The notes under the pieces were generated by a model, which saw only the letters and a program-made list of their open reading frames with translations, was not told the origin of the DNA and did not search any database. Source: Chrysopilus asiliformis (Eukaryota; Arthropoda; Insecta; Diptera; Rhagionidae). From it: a stretch of 64,000 bases of DNA. Shown piece by piece: positions 12,063 through 24,300 of this stretch (position 1 is the stretch's first letter; each line of letters begins with the position of its first letter). Both the position numbers and the translations under genes were made by a program. The DNA is taken from the NCBI GenBank assembly GCA_964034945.1, contig OZ035963.1, positions 49,115,032-49,179,031 on the forward strand. The letters run 5' to 3'.

Positions 12063-13643
12063 CTACTAAAAACAAGCCTTTAAAAATTCGAGAAAATTAT
12101 TTCCCGGGTGGAAAAGGTCTCGGAAATATTTTTCCTACTCAGAACAAGCCTCTAAAAATTCGAGAAAAATATTTCCCGAATAGAAAAGGTCTCGGAAATA
12201 TTTTTTTAACTAAGAAAAAGCCTCTAAAAATTCGAGAAAAATATTTCCCGGGTGGAAAAGGTCTTGGAAATATTTTTACTACTAAGAACAAGCCTCTAAA
12301 AATTCGAGAAAATTATACCCCGAATAGAAAAGGTCTCGGAAAAATTTTTTTCACTAAGAACAAGCCTCTAAAAATTCGAGAAAAATATTTCGCGGCTGGG
12401 AAATGTCTCGGAAATGTTTTTCCTACTAAGAACAAGCCTCTAAAAATTCGATAAAAATATTTCCCGTGTGGAAAAGGTCTCGGAAATATCTTTCCCACTA
12501 AGAACAAGCCTGTAAAAATTCGAGGAAATTATTTCGCGGGTGGAAAAGGTCTCGGAAATATTTTTCCTACTAAGAACAAGCCTCTAAAAATTCGAGAAAA
12601 ATATTTCGCGGTTGGAAAAGGTCTCGGAAATATTTTTCCCACTAAGAACAAGCCTCTAAAAATTCGAGAAAAATATTTCCCGAATGGAAAAGGTCTCGGA
12701 AATATTTTTCCTACTAAAAACAAGCCTCTAAAAATTCGAGAAAATTATTTCGCGGGTGGAAAAGGTTCGGAAATATTTTTCCTACTAAGAACAAGCCTCT
12801 AAAAATTCGAGAAAAATATTTCGCGGTTGGAAAAGGTCTCGGAAATATTTTTCCTACTAAGAACAAGCCTCTAAAAATTCGAGAAAAATATTTCCCGAAT
12901 GGAAAAGGTCTCGGAAATATTTTTCCTACTAAAAACAAGCCTCTAAAAATTCGAGAAAATATACTCCGAATAGAAAAGGTGTCGGAAATATTTTTCCTAC
13001 TAAAAACAAGCCTTTAAAAAATCGAGAAAATTATTTTGCGGGTGGAAAAGGTTCGGAAATATTTTTCCTACTAAGAACAAGCCTGTAAAAATTCGAGAAA
13101 ATTATTTCCCGGGTGGAAAAGGTCTCGGAAATATTTTTCCTACTAAGAACAAGCATCTAAAAATTCGAGAAAAATATTTCTCGGATGTAAAAGGTCTCGG
13201 AAATATTTTTCCTACTAAGAACAAGCCGCTAAAAATTCGAAAAAAATATTTCCCGGGTGGAAAAGTGTCAGAAATATTTATCCTGCTAAGAACAAGCCTC
13301 TAAAAATTCGAAAAAAAATATTTCCCGCTTAGACAAGGTCTCAGAAATATTTTTCCTGCTAAGAACAAGCCTCTAAAAATTCGAGAAAAATATTTCCCGG
13401 GTGGAAAAGGTCTCGGAAATATTTTTCCCACTAAGAACAAGCCTCTAAAAATTCGAGAAAAATATTTCGCGGGTGGAAAAGGTCTCGAAAATATTTTTCC
13501 TGCTAAGAACAAGCCTCTAAAAATTCGAGAAAAATATTTCCCGTGTGGAAAAGGTCTCGGAAATATTTTTCCTACTAAGAACAAGCCTTTAAAAATTGGA
13601 GAAAAATATTTCCCGGGTGGAAAAGGTCTCGGAAATATTTTTC
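12063..13643. repeat. Tandem block of about 1.37 kb, copy 2 (with about 3 extra monomers)
   Basis: Second copy of 10,697-12,062. It carries the same rare defects and about 215 extra bp of ordinary monomers near 12,520-12,740. Confidence 0.7.
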
Positions 13644-16600
13644 CTACTCAGAGCAAGCCTCTAAAAATTCGAAAAAAAATATTTTCCGCTTAGAAAAGGT
13701 CTCAGAAATATTTTTCCTGTTAAGAATAAGTCTCTAAAAATTCGAGAAAAATATTTTTCGGGTGTAGAAGGTCTCGGAAATATTTTTCCTACTAAGAACA
13801 AGCCTCTAAAAATTCGAGAAAAATATTTCCCGGCTGGAAAAGGTATCGGAAATATTTTTCCTACTAAGAACAAGCCTCTAAAAATTCGAGAAAAATATTT
13901 CTCGGATGTAAAAGGTCTCGGAAATATTTTTCCTACTAAGAACAAGCTTCTAAAAATTCGAAAAAAATATTTCCCAGATAGAAAAGGTCTCAGAAATATT
14001 TTTCCTGCTAAGAACAAGCCGCTAAAAATTCGAAAAAAATATTTCCCGGGATTCAAGGAAAATATTTCCCGGGTGGAAAATGTCTCGGAAATATTTTTCC
14101 TACTAAGAACAAGCCTCTAAAAATTGGAGAAAAATATTTCCCCGGTGGAAAAGGTCTCGGAAATATTTTTCCTACTCAGAGCAAGCCTCTAAAAATTCGA
14201 GAAAAATATTTCTTGGGTGGAAAAGGCCTCGGAAATATTTTTCCTACTAAGAACAAGCCTCTAAAAATTCAAGGAAAATATTTCTTGGGTGGAAAAGGTC
14301 TCGGAAATATTTTTCCTACTCAGAACAAGCCTCTAAAAATTCGAAAAAAATATTTCCCGGGATTCAAGGAAAATATTTCCCGGGTGGAAAATGTCTCGGA
14401 AATATTTTTCCTACTAAGAACAAGCCTCTAAAAATTGGAGAAAAATATTTCCCCGGTGGAAAAGGTCTCGGAAATATTTTTCCTACTCAGAGCAAGCCTC
14501 TAAAAATTCGAGAAAAATATTTCTTGGGTGGAAAAGGCCTCGGAAATATTTTTCCTACTAAGAACAAGCCTCTAAAAATTCAAGGAAAATATTTCCACGG
14601 TGGAAAAGGTCTCGGAAATATTTTTCCTACTAAGAACAAGCCTCTAAAAATTCCAGAAAAATAGTTTCCGTGTGGAAAAGGTCTCGGAAATATTTTTCCT
14701 ACTAAGAACAAGCCTCTAAAAATTCGAGAAAAATATTTCTCGGATGTAAAAGGTCTCGGAAATACTTTTCCTACTCAGAGCAAGCCTCTAAAAATTCAAG
14801 AAAAATAACTCTCGGGTGGAAAAGATCTCGGAAATATTTTTCCTACTAAAAACAAGCCTCTAAAAATTCAAGGAAAATATTTCTTGGGTGGAAAAGGTCT
14901 CGGAAATATTTTTCCTAAAAAGAACAAGCCTCTAGAAATTGGAGAAAAATATTTCTCGGGTGTAAAAGGTCTCGGAAATATTTTTCCTACTAAGAACAAG
15001 CCTCTAAAAATTCGAGAAAAATATTTCCCGGCTGGAAAATGTCTCGGAAATATTTTTCCTACTAAGAACAAGCCTCCAAAAATTCGAGAAAAATGTTTCC
15101 CGCTTAGAAAAGGTCTCGAAAATATTTTTTTTACTAAGAACAAGCCTCTAAATATTCGAAAAAAATATTTCCCAGATAGAAAAGGTCTCAGAAATATTTT
15201 TCCTGCTAAGAACAAGCCGCTAAAAATTCGAAAAAAATATTTCCCGGGATTCAAGGAAAATATTTCCCGGGTGGAAAATGTCTCGGAAATATTTTTCCTA
15301 CTAAGAACAAGCCTCTAAAAATTGGAGAAAAATATTTCCCCGGTGGAAAAGGTCTCGGAAATATTTTTCCTACTCAGAGCAAGCCTCTAAAAATTCGAGA
15401 AAAATATTTCTTGGGTGGAAAAGGCCTCGGAAATATTTTTCCTACTAAGAACAAGCTTCTAAAAATTCAAGGAAAATATTTCTTGGGTGGAAAAGGTCTC
15501 GGAAATATTTTTCCTACTCAGAACAAGCCTCTAAAAATTCGAAAAAAATATTTCCCGCTTAGAAAAGGTCTCAGAAATATTTTTCCTGCTAAGAACAAGT
15601 CTCTAAAAATTCGAGAAAAATATTTCCCGGCTGGAAAAGGTATCGGAAATATTTTTCCTACTAAGAACAAGCCTCTAAAAATTCCAGAAAAATATTTCTT
15701 GGGTGGAAAAGGTCTCGGAAATATTTTTCCTACTAAGAACAAGCCTCTAAAAATTCAAGGAAAATATTTCTTGGGTGGAAAAGGTCTCGGAAATATTTTT
15801 CCTACTAAGAACAAGCCTCTAAAAATTCGAAAAAAATATTTCTCGGATGTAAAAGGTCTCGGAAATATTTTTCCCACTAAGAACAAGCCTCTAAAAATTC
15901 GAGAAAAATATTTCGCGGGTGGAAAAGGTCTCGAAAATATTTTTCCTGCTAAGAACAAGCCTCTAAAAATTCGAGAAAAATATTTCCCGTGTGGAAAAGG
16001 TCTCGGAAATATTTTTCCTACTAAGAACAAGCCTTTAAAAATTGGAGAAAAATATTTCCCGCTTAAAAAAGGTCTCGGAAATATTTTTCCTACTCAGAGC
16101 AAGCCTCTAAAAATTCGAAAAAAATATTTCCCGCTTAGAAAAGGTCTCAGAAATATTTTTCCTGTTAAGAATAAGTCTCTAAAAATTCGAGAAAAAAATT
16201 TCTCGGGTGTAAAAGGTCTCGGAAATATTTTTCCTACTAAGAACAAGCCTCTAAAAATTCGAGAAAAATATTTCCCGGCTGGAAAAGGTATCGGAAATAT
16301 TTTTCCTACTAAGAACAAGCCTCTAAAAATTCGAGAAAAATATTTCTCGGATGTAAAAGGTCTCGGAAATATTTTTCCTACTAAGAACAAGCTTCTAAAA
16401 ATTCGAAAAAAATATTTTCCGGATCGACAAGGATGCGGAACTATTTTTCCTGCTCAGAAATAGCCATTCCCAGAAAACCAGAATTTTCTAAGAGACATTC
16501 GTAGAAGTTTTCGTGGAATAGTGTCATGCAAATCAATGCAAATCGATAAAAATTGGAGTATTTTGTCAAGTTCTAGATGATTTCCTTTTTTCGGCAAAAG

Positions 16601-16673
16601 AAAATCACTTTCCATCCAAAAAGTCGATAATTCACAACATTAGTAATAAAAAATAAATGATGGCTTCACTTAC

Positions 16674-16692
16674 CACAGGGAAATAATTCCAT
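16674..16692 (-). pseudogene. Possible first-exon coding end with splice donor
   Basis: On the minus strand an ATG (16692-16690) opens MELFPC and reaches TGTG|GTAAGTG, a good match to the animal 5' splice-site consensus. Upstream on that strand lie a TCAGTT at about 16,760, similar to an arthropod initiator, and a long C/G-containing leader. Downstream exons would have to lie in or beyond the satellite, and none is recognised. This is an interpretation from motifs only; the same element exists in island 2 (donor at 38,964/38,965). Confidence 0.25.
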
Positions 16693-17018
16693 CCGTCTAA
16701 AAAAACACACTAAAAGTCATTTCTTGTAACTCACACACAAACACTCGCGAAAAAAAAACTGATCAAATTTCCCGGTGAAAAAAGAAGCAAGAAAAATTTG
16801 TGATCGCTTCTTCCGGCGACGCCGCTAACTGTCATTGAAAGATCTACCGGAGTTTGGAATGATTCCGTTCGAAGAGAATTTTATTGTCAATTCGGCATTT
16901 CGATACTATTCGATAAGATAAAAATAATTGCCGATATTTTTCGCGTTTACTTGCAATATTTTAAGCTAAAAGTTTTGTCGATAAACCGCACTAATGATTA
17001 AAATAATTTTTTTAGACA

Positions 17019-17108
17019 ATGGCGTCGCTGAATGATTTGTAGAATGAAGAATCGTCCTTCTCAGACTCACTGGACGCTCTCTCTCTCAGCCATTCCAACG
17101 GTGGGTAG
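17019..17108 (+). pseudogene. Possible decayed coding exon starting MASLNDL
   Basis: A T-rich tract ending in TTTTTTTAG precedes ATG 17019. The frame reads MASLNDL, then an in-frame TAG (17040-17042), then NEESSFSDSLDALSLS up to a GGTGGG donor-like site at 17,100-17,105. Composition after the stop (acidic, Ser-rich, GC-richer than its surroundings) resembles real coding sequence, and the TAG would be one change away from a sense codon. No family is recognised. Together with the opposite exon-like start 330 bp away this looks like a bidirectional promoter remnant, but that is inference. Confidence 0.3.
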
Positions 17109-18759
17109 CGAAAACCGCCTCTATGTGGAGGCGGTTGGGACATTTTTGCAAACATGGTGCGGAGGAGTGTGGCGATTGGATTTTTTGTTTAATATTTTTC
17201 ATAGGCGCGAAATTTCAAATTGTTTTTTTTTTCACAACAAGTATTTTTGATTTTATTATGAAAGTTTCAAACTGAAAAGTATTTTTCCTTCTCATGGTAT
17301 TCCATTCGTCTAAAAGGATTTTTTTACTAGTTTTTAGAATTTGTTAAAGCAAACAAAACACTTTATTCCATCTTCCTTATCGCCTATGGTAACATTTAGT
17401 CCTAATTAAATTTTTCCCACATTTTCACATAAATGTTCGCCGTAAACAAGATTTTTTCTACATAAAAATATATTTTCCACACTTTTCAATGGAAATTTTA
17501 TTAAATAACCTGAAAAATTTTCCCGGGAGGGAAAATTCCCGGGATTCAAGGAAAATATTTCCCGGGTGGAAAATGTCTCGGAAATATTTTTCCTACTAAG
17601 AACAAGCCTCTAAAAATTCGAGAAAAATATTTCCCCGGTGGAAAAGGTCTCGGAAATATTTTTCCTACTCAGAGCAAGCCTCTAAAAATTCGAGAAAAAT
17701 ATTTCTTGGGTGGAAAAGGTCTCGGAAATATTTTTCCTACTAAGAACAAGCCTCTAAAAATTCAAGGAAAATATTTCTTGGGTGGAAAAGGTCTCGGAAA
17801 TATTTTTCCTACTCAGAACAAGCCTCTAAAAATTCGAAAAAAATATTTCCCGCTTATAAAAGGTCTCGGAAATATTTTTTCTACTAAGAACAAGCCTCTA
17901 AATATTCGAAAAAAATATTTCCCGGATAGAAAAGGTCTCAGAAATATTTTTCCTGCTAAGAACAAGCCGCTAAAAATTCGAAAAAAAATATTTCCCGCTT
18001 AGAAAAGGTCTCGGAAATATTTTTCCTACTCAGAACAAGTCTCTAAAAATTCAAGAAAAATATCTCTCGGGTGGAAAAGATCTCGGAAATATTTTTCCTC
18101 TAAGCACAAGCCTCTAAAAATTCGAGAAAAATATTTCCCGGCTGGAAAAGGTATCGGAAATATTTTTCCTACTAAGAACAAGCCTTTAAAAATTGGAGAA
18201 AAATATTTCCACGGTGGAAAAGGTCTCGGAAATATTTTTCCTACTAAGAACAAGCCTCTAAAAATTCCAGAAAAATATTTTCCGTGTGGAAAAGGTCTCG
18301 GAAATATTTTTCCTACTAAGAACAAGCCTCTAAAAATTCGAGAAAAATATTTCTCGGATGTAAAAGGTCTCGGAAATATTTTTCCTACTCAGAGCAAGCC
18401 TCTAAAAATTCAAGAAAAATAACTCTCGGGTGGAAAAGATCTCGGAAATATTTTTCCTACTAAGCACAAGCCTCTAAAAATTCGAGAAAAATATTTCTCG
18501 GATGTAAAAGGTCTCGGAAATATTTTTACTACTAAAAACAAGACTCTAAAAATTCGAAAAAAAATATTTACCGCTTAGAAAAGGGTTCAGAAATATTTTT
18601 TCTACTAAGAACAAGCCTCTAAATATTCGAGAAAAATATTTCCCGGATAGAAAAGGTCTCAGAAATATTTTTCTTGCTAAGAATAAGTCTCTAAAAATTC
18701 GAGAAAAATATTTCTCGGGTGTAAAAGGTCTCGGAAATATTTTTCCTACTAAGAACAAG

Positions 18760-21744
18760 CCTCTAAAAACTCGAGAAAAATATTTCCCGGCTGGAAAAGG
18801 TATCGGAAATATTTTTCCTACTAAGAACAAGCCTTTAAAAATTGGAGAAAAATATTTCCACGGTGGAAAAGGTCTCGGAAATATTTTTCCTACTAAGAAC
18901 AAGCCTCTAAAAATTCCAGAAAAATATTTTCCGTGTGGAAAAGGTCTCGGAAATATTTTTCCTACTAAGAACAAGCCTCTAAAAATTCGAGAAAAATATT
19001 TCCCGGCTGGAAAAGGTATCGGAAATATTTTTCCTACTAAGAACAAGCCTTTAAAAATTGGAGAAAAATATTTCCACGGTGGAAAAGGTCTCGGAAATAT
19101 TTTTCCTACTAAGAACAAGCCTCTAAAAATTCCAGAAAAATAGTTTCCGTGTGGAAAAGGTCTCGGAAATATTTTTACTACTAAGAACAAGACTCTAAAA
19201 ATTCGAAAAAAAATATTTACCGCTTAGAAAAGGTCTCAGAAATATTTTTTCTACTAAGAACAAGCCTCTAAATATTCGAGAAAAATATTTCCCGGATAGA
19301 AAAGGTCTCAGAAATATTTTTCTTGCTAAGAATAAGTCTCTAAAAATTCGAGAAAAATATTTCTCGGGTGTAAAAGGTCTCGGAAATATTTTTTCTACTA
19401 AGAACAAGCCTCTAAATATTCGAAAAAAATATTTCCCGGATAGAAAAGGTCTCAGAAATATTTTTCCTGCTAAGAACAAGCCGCTAAAAATTCGAAAAAA
19501 AATATTTCCCGCTTAGAAAAGGTCTCGGAAATATTTTTCCTACTCAGAACAAGTCTCTAAAAATTCAAGAAAAATATCTCTCGGGTGGAAAAGATCTCGG
19601 AAATATTTTTCCTACTAAGCACAAGCCTCTAAAAATTCGAGAAAAATATTTCCCGGCTGGAAAAGGTATCGGAAATATTTTTCCTACTAAGAACAAGCCT
19701 TTAAAAATTGGAGAAAAATATTTCCACGGTGGAAAAGGTCTCGGAAATATTTTTCCTACTAAGAACAAGCCTCTAAAAATTCCAGAAAAATATTTTCCGT
19801 GTGGAAAAGGTCTCGGAAATATTTTTCCTACTAAGAACAAGCCTCTAAAAATTCAAGGAAAATATTTCTTGGGTGGTAAAGGTCTCGGAAATATTTTTCC
19901 TAATAAGAACAAGCCTCTAGAAATTGGAGAAAAATATTTATCGGGTGTAAAAGGTCTCGGAAATATTTTTCCTACTAAGAACAAGCCTCTAAAAATTCGA
20001 GAAAAATATTTCCCGGCTGGAAAATGTCTCGGAAATATTTTTCCTACTAAGAACAAGCCTCTAAAAATTCGAGAAAAATGTTTCCCGCTTAGAAAAGGTC
20101 TCGAAAATATTTTTTTTTACTAAGAACAAGCCTCTACATATTCGAAAAAAATATTTCCCAGATAGAAAAGGTCTCAGAAATATTTTTCCTGCTAAGAACA
20201 AGCCGCTAAAAATTCGAAAAAAATATTTCCCGGGATTCAAGGAAAATATTTCCCGGGTGGAAAATGTCTCGGAAATATTTTTCCTACTAAGAACAAGCCT
20301 CTAAAAATTGGAGAAAAATATTTCCCCGGTGGAAAAGGTCTCGGAAATATTTTTCCTACTCAGAGCAAGCCTCTAAATATTCGAGAAAAATATTTCTTGG
20401 GTGGAAAAGGCCTCGGAAATATTTTTCCTACTAAGAACAAGCCTCTAAAAATTCAAGGAAAATATTTCTTGGGTGTAATAGATCTCGGAAATATTTTTCC
20501 TACTCAGAACAAGCCTCTAAAAATTCGAAAAAAATATTTCCCGCTTAGAAAAGGTCTCAGAAATATTTTTCCTGCTAAGAACAAGTCTCTAAAAATTCGA
20601 GAAAAATATTTCCCGGCTGGAAAAGGTATCGGAAATATTTTTCCTACTAAGAACAAGCCTCTAAAAATTCGAGAAAAATATTTCTTGGGTGGAAAAGGTC
20701 TCGGAAATATTTTTCCTACTCAGAACAAGCCTCTAAAAATTCGAAAAAAATATTTCCCGCTTAGAAAAGGTCTCAGAAATATTTTTCCTGCTAAGAACAA
20801 GTCTCTAAAAATTCGAGAAAAATGTTTCCCGCTTAGAAAAGGTCTCGAAAATATTTTTCCTGCTAAGAACAAGCCTCTAAAAATTCGAAAAAAAAAATAT
20901 TTCCCGCTTAGAAAAGGTCTCGGAAATATTTTTTCTACTAAGAACAAGCCTCTAAATATTCGAAAAAAATATTTCCCGGATAGAAAAGGTCTCAGAAATA
21001 TTTTTCCTGCTAAGAACAAGCCGCTAAAAATTCGAAAAAAAATATTTCCCGCTTAGAAAAGGTCTCGGAAATATTTTTCCTACTCAGAACAAGTCTCTAA
21101 AAATTCAAGAAAAATATCTCTCGGGTGGAAAAGATCTCGGAAATATTTTTCCTACTAAGCACAAGCCTCTAAAAATTCGAGAAAAATATTTCCACGGTGG
21201 AAAAGGTCTCGGAAATATTTTTCCTACTAAGAACAAGCCTCTAAAAATTCCAGAAAAATATTTTCCGTGTGGAAAAGGTCTCGGAAATATTTTTCCTACT
21301 CAGAACAAGCCTCTAAAAATTCGAAAAAAATATTTCCCGCTTAGAAAAGGTTTCAGAAATATTTTTCCTGCTAAGAACAAGTCTCTAAAAATTCGAGAAA
21401 AATGTTTCCCGCTTAGAAAAGGTCTCGAAAATATTTTTCCTGCTAAGAACAAGCCTCTAAAAATTCGAAAAAAAAATATTTCCCGCTTAGAAAAGGTCTC
21501 GGAAATATTTTTTCTACTAAGAACAAGCCTCTAAATATTCGAAAAAAATATTTCCCGGATAGAAAAGGTCTCAGAAATATTTTTCCTGCTAAGAACAAGC
21601 CGCTAAAAATTCGAAAAAAAATATTTCCCGCTTAGAAAAGGTCTCGGAAATATTTTTCCTACTCAGAACAAGTCTCTAAAAATTCAAGAAAAATATCTCT
21701 CGGGTGGAAAAGATCTCGGAAATATTTTTCCTACTAAGCACAAG
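18760..21744. repeat. Tandem block of about 3.0 kb, copy 1
   Basis: Monomer order from about 18,760 recurs from about 21,745, at offset 2,985 bp and then 3,129 bp after a two-monomer insertion. Shared markers include the ATAGTTTCCG stop-like variant, the TTTTTTTTAC run with CTACATATTCG, and the GGGTGTAATAG variant. Confidence 0.7.
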
Positions 21745-24300
21745 CCTCTAAAATTTCGAGAAAAATATTTCCCGGCTGGAAAAGGTATCGGAAATATTTT
21801 TCCTACTAAGAACAAGCCTTTAAAAATTGGAGAAAAATATTTCCACGGTGGAAAAGGTCTCGGAAATATTTTTCCTACTAAGAACAAGCCTCTAAAAATT
21901 CCAGAAAAATATTTTCCGTGTGGAAAAGGTCTCGGAAATATTTTTCCTACTAAGAACAAGCCTCTAAAAATTCGAGAAAAATATTTCCCGGCTGGAAAAG
22001 GTATCGGAAATATTTTTCCTACTAAGAACAAGCCTTTAAAAATTGGAGAAAAATATTTCCACGGTGGAAAAGGTCTCGGAAATATTTTTCCTACTAAGAA
22101 CAAGCCTCTAAAAATTCCAGAAAAATAGTTTCCGTGTGGAAAAGGTCTCGGAAATATTTTTACTACTAAGAACAAGACTCTAAAAATTCGAAAAAAAATA
22201 TTTACCGCTTAGAAAAGGTCTCAGAAATATTTTTTCTACTAAGAACAAGCCTCTAAATATTCGAGAAAAATATTTCCCGGATAGAAAAGGTCTCAGAAAT
22301 ATTTTTCTTGCTAAGAATAAGTCTCTAAAAATTCGAGAAAAATATTTCTCGGGTGTAAAAGGTCTCGGAAATATTTTTCCTACTAAGAACAAGCCTCTAA
22401 ATATTCGAAAAAAATATTTCCCGGATAGAAAAGGTCTCAGAAATATTTTTCCTGCTAAGAACAAGCCGCTAAAAATTCGAAAAAAAATATTTCCCGCTTA
22501 GAAAAGGTCTCGGAAATATTTTTCCTACTCAGAACAAGTCTCTAAAAATTCAAGAAAAATATCTCTCGGGTGGAAAAGATCTCGGAAATATTTTTCCTAC
22601 TAAGCACAAGCCTCTAAAAATTCGAGAAAAATATTTCCCGGCTGGAAAAGGTATCGGAAATATTTTTCCTACTAAGAACAAGCCTTTAAAAATTGGAGAA
22701 AAATATTTCCACGGTGGAAAAGGTCTCGGAAATATTTTTCCTACTAAGAACAAGCCTCTAAAAATTCCAGAAAAATATTTTCCGTGTGGAAAAGGTCTCG
22801 GAAATATTTTTCCTACTAAGAACAAGCCTCTAAAAATTCGAGAAAAATATTTCTCGGATGTAAAAGGTCTCGGAAATACTTTTCCTACTCAGAGCAAGCC
22901 TCTAAAAATTCAAGAAAAATAACTCTCGGGTGGAAAAGATCTCGGAAATATTTTTCCTACTAAGCACAAGCCTCTAAAAATTCAAGGAAAATATTTCTTG
23001 GGTGGTAAAGGTCTCGGAAATATTTTTCCTAATAAGAACAAGCCTCTAGAAATTGGAGAAAAATATTTATCGGGTGTAAAAGGTCTCGGAAATATTTTTC
23101 CTACTAAGAACAAGCCTCTAAAAATTCGAGAAAAATATTTCCCGGCTGGAAAATGTCTCGGAAATATTTTTCCTACTAAGAACAAGCCTCTAAAAATTCG
23201 AGAAAAATGTTTCCCGCTTAGAAAAGGTCTCGAAAATATTTTTTTTTACTAAGAACAAGCCTCTACATATTCGAAAAAAATATTTCCCAGATAGAAAAGG
23301 TCTCAGAAATATTTTTCCTGCTAAGAACAAGCCGCTAAAAATTCGAAAAAAATATTTCCCGGGATTCAAGGAAAATATTTCCCGGGTGGAAAATGTCTCG
23401 GAAATATTTTTCCTACTAAGAACAAGCCTCTAAAAATTGGAGAAAAATATTTCCCCGGTGGAAAAGGTCTCGGAAATATTTTTCCTACTCAGAGCAAGCC
23501 TCTAAATATTCGAGAAAAATATTTCTTGGGTGGAAAAGGCCTCGGAAATATTTTTCCTACTAAGAACAAGCCTCTAAAAATTCAAGGAAAATATTTCTTG
23601 GGTGTAATAGATCTCGGAAATATTTTTCCTACTCAGAACAAGCCTCTAAAAATTCGAAAAAAATATTTCCCGCTTAGAAAAGGTCTCAGAAATATTTTTC
23701 CTGCTAAGAACAAGTCTCTAAAAATTCGAGAAAAATATTTCCCGGCTGGAAAAGGTATCGGAAATATTTTTCCTACTAAGAACAAGCCTCTAAAAATTCG
23801 AGAAAAATATTTCTTGGGTGGAAAAGGTCTCGGAAATATTTTTCCTACTCAGAACAAGCCTCTAAAAATTCGAAAAAAATATTTCCCGCTTAGAAAAGGT
23901 CTCAGAAATATTTTTCCTGCTAAGAACAAGTCTCTAAAAATTCGAGAAAAATGTTTCCCGCTTAGAAAAGGTCTCGAAAATATTTTTTCTGCTAAGAACA
24001 AGCCTCTAAAAATTCGAAAAAAAAAATATTTCCCGCTTAGAAAAGGTCTCGGAAATATTTTTTCTACTAAGAACAAGCCTCTAAATATTCGAAAAAAATA
24101 TTTCCCGGATAGAAAAGGTCTCAGAAATATTTTTCCTGCTAAGAACAAGCCGCTAAAAATTCGAAAAAAAATATTTCCCGCTTAGAAAAGGTCTCGGAAA
24201 TATTTTTCCTACTCAGAACAAGTCTCTAAAAATTCAAGAAAAATATCTCTCGGGTGGAAAAGGTCTCGGAAATATTTTTCCTACTAAGCACAAGCCTCTA
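21745..24300. repeat. Tandem block of about 3.0 kb, copy 2
   Basis: Second copy of the 18,760 block with the same rare markers. It has two extra monomers near 22,850-22,980 and lacks about eight monomers at its right side relative to copy 1. Confidence 0.65.

Larger units (their letters stand above)
2055..16459. repeat. 72-bp satellite/minisatellite array, segment A (about 200 monomers)
   Basis: Head-to-tail monomers of 72 bp can be followed throughout. A monomer contains, in order, GGTCTCGGAAATATTTTTCC, then TACTAAGAACAAGCCTCTAA, then AAATTCGAGAAAAATATTTC, then a variable CCCGGGTGG-like block ending in AAAA. The first about 60 bp are degenerate copies, typical of an array edge. Variation is concentrated in the CCCGGGTGG block and in the ACTAAGAACAAGCCT block. 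The left part (to about 10,570) keeps length almost constant; from there on 1-3 bp indels are frequent. There is no spacer between monomers and no CRISPR-like organisation. Confidence 0.97.
16460..17517. other. Non-satellite island 1 inside the array
   Basis: The array stops at a diverged monomer (ACTATTTTTCCTGCTCAGAAA) and 1.06 kb of unrelated AT-rich sequence follows before the array resumes with CCCGGGAGGGAAAATTCCCG. The island repeats almost base for base at 38,751-39,809. It contains exon-like features on both strands, listed separately, and a 9-bp-stem hairpin at 17,113-17,136 (AACCGCCTC/GAGGCGGTT, 6-nt loop). No terminal inverted repeats or target duplications mark it as a transposon. 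Confidence 0.85.
14650..18250. repeat. Large duplicated block, copy 1 (partner 22.29 kb downstream)
   Basis: Array plus island plus array from about 14,650 to at least about 18,250 matches about 36,941 to 40,540 at an offset of 22,291-22,292 bp. The match includes the whole non-satellite island and runs over array monomers on both sides in the same variant order. Differences are sparse. This is a recent segmental duplication or long-range amplification of a satellite-plus-island unit. Confidence 0.85.

Noticed and set aside
17032..17250. 72-codon frame beginning MICRMKNRP in the island
   Set aside because: It is out of frame with the more coding-like MASLNDL reading, and its second half is T-rich non-coding sequence.
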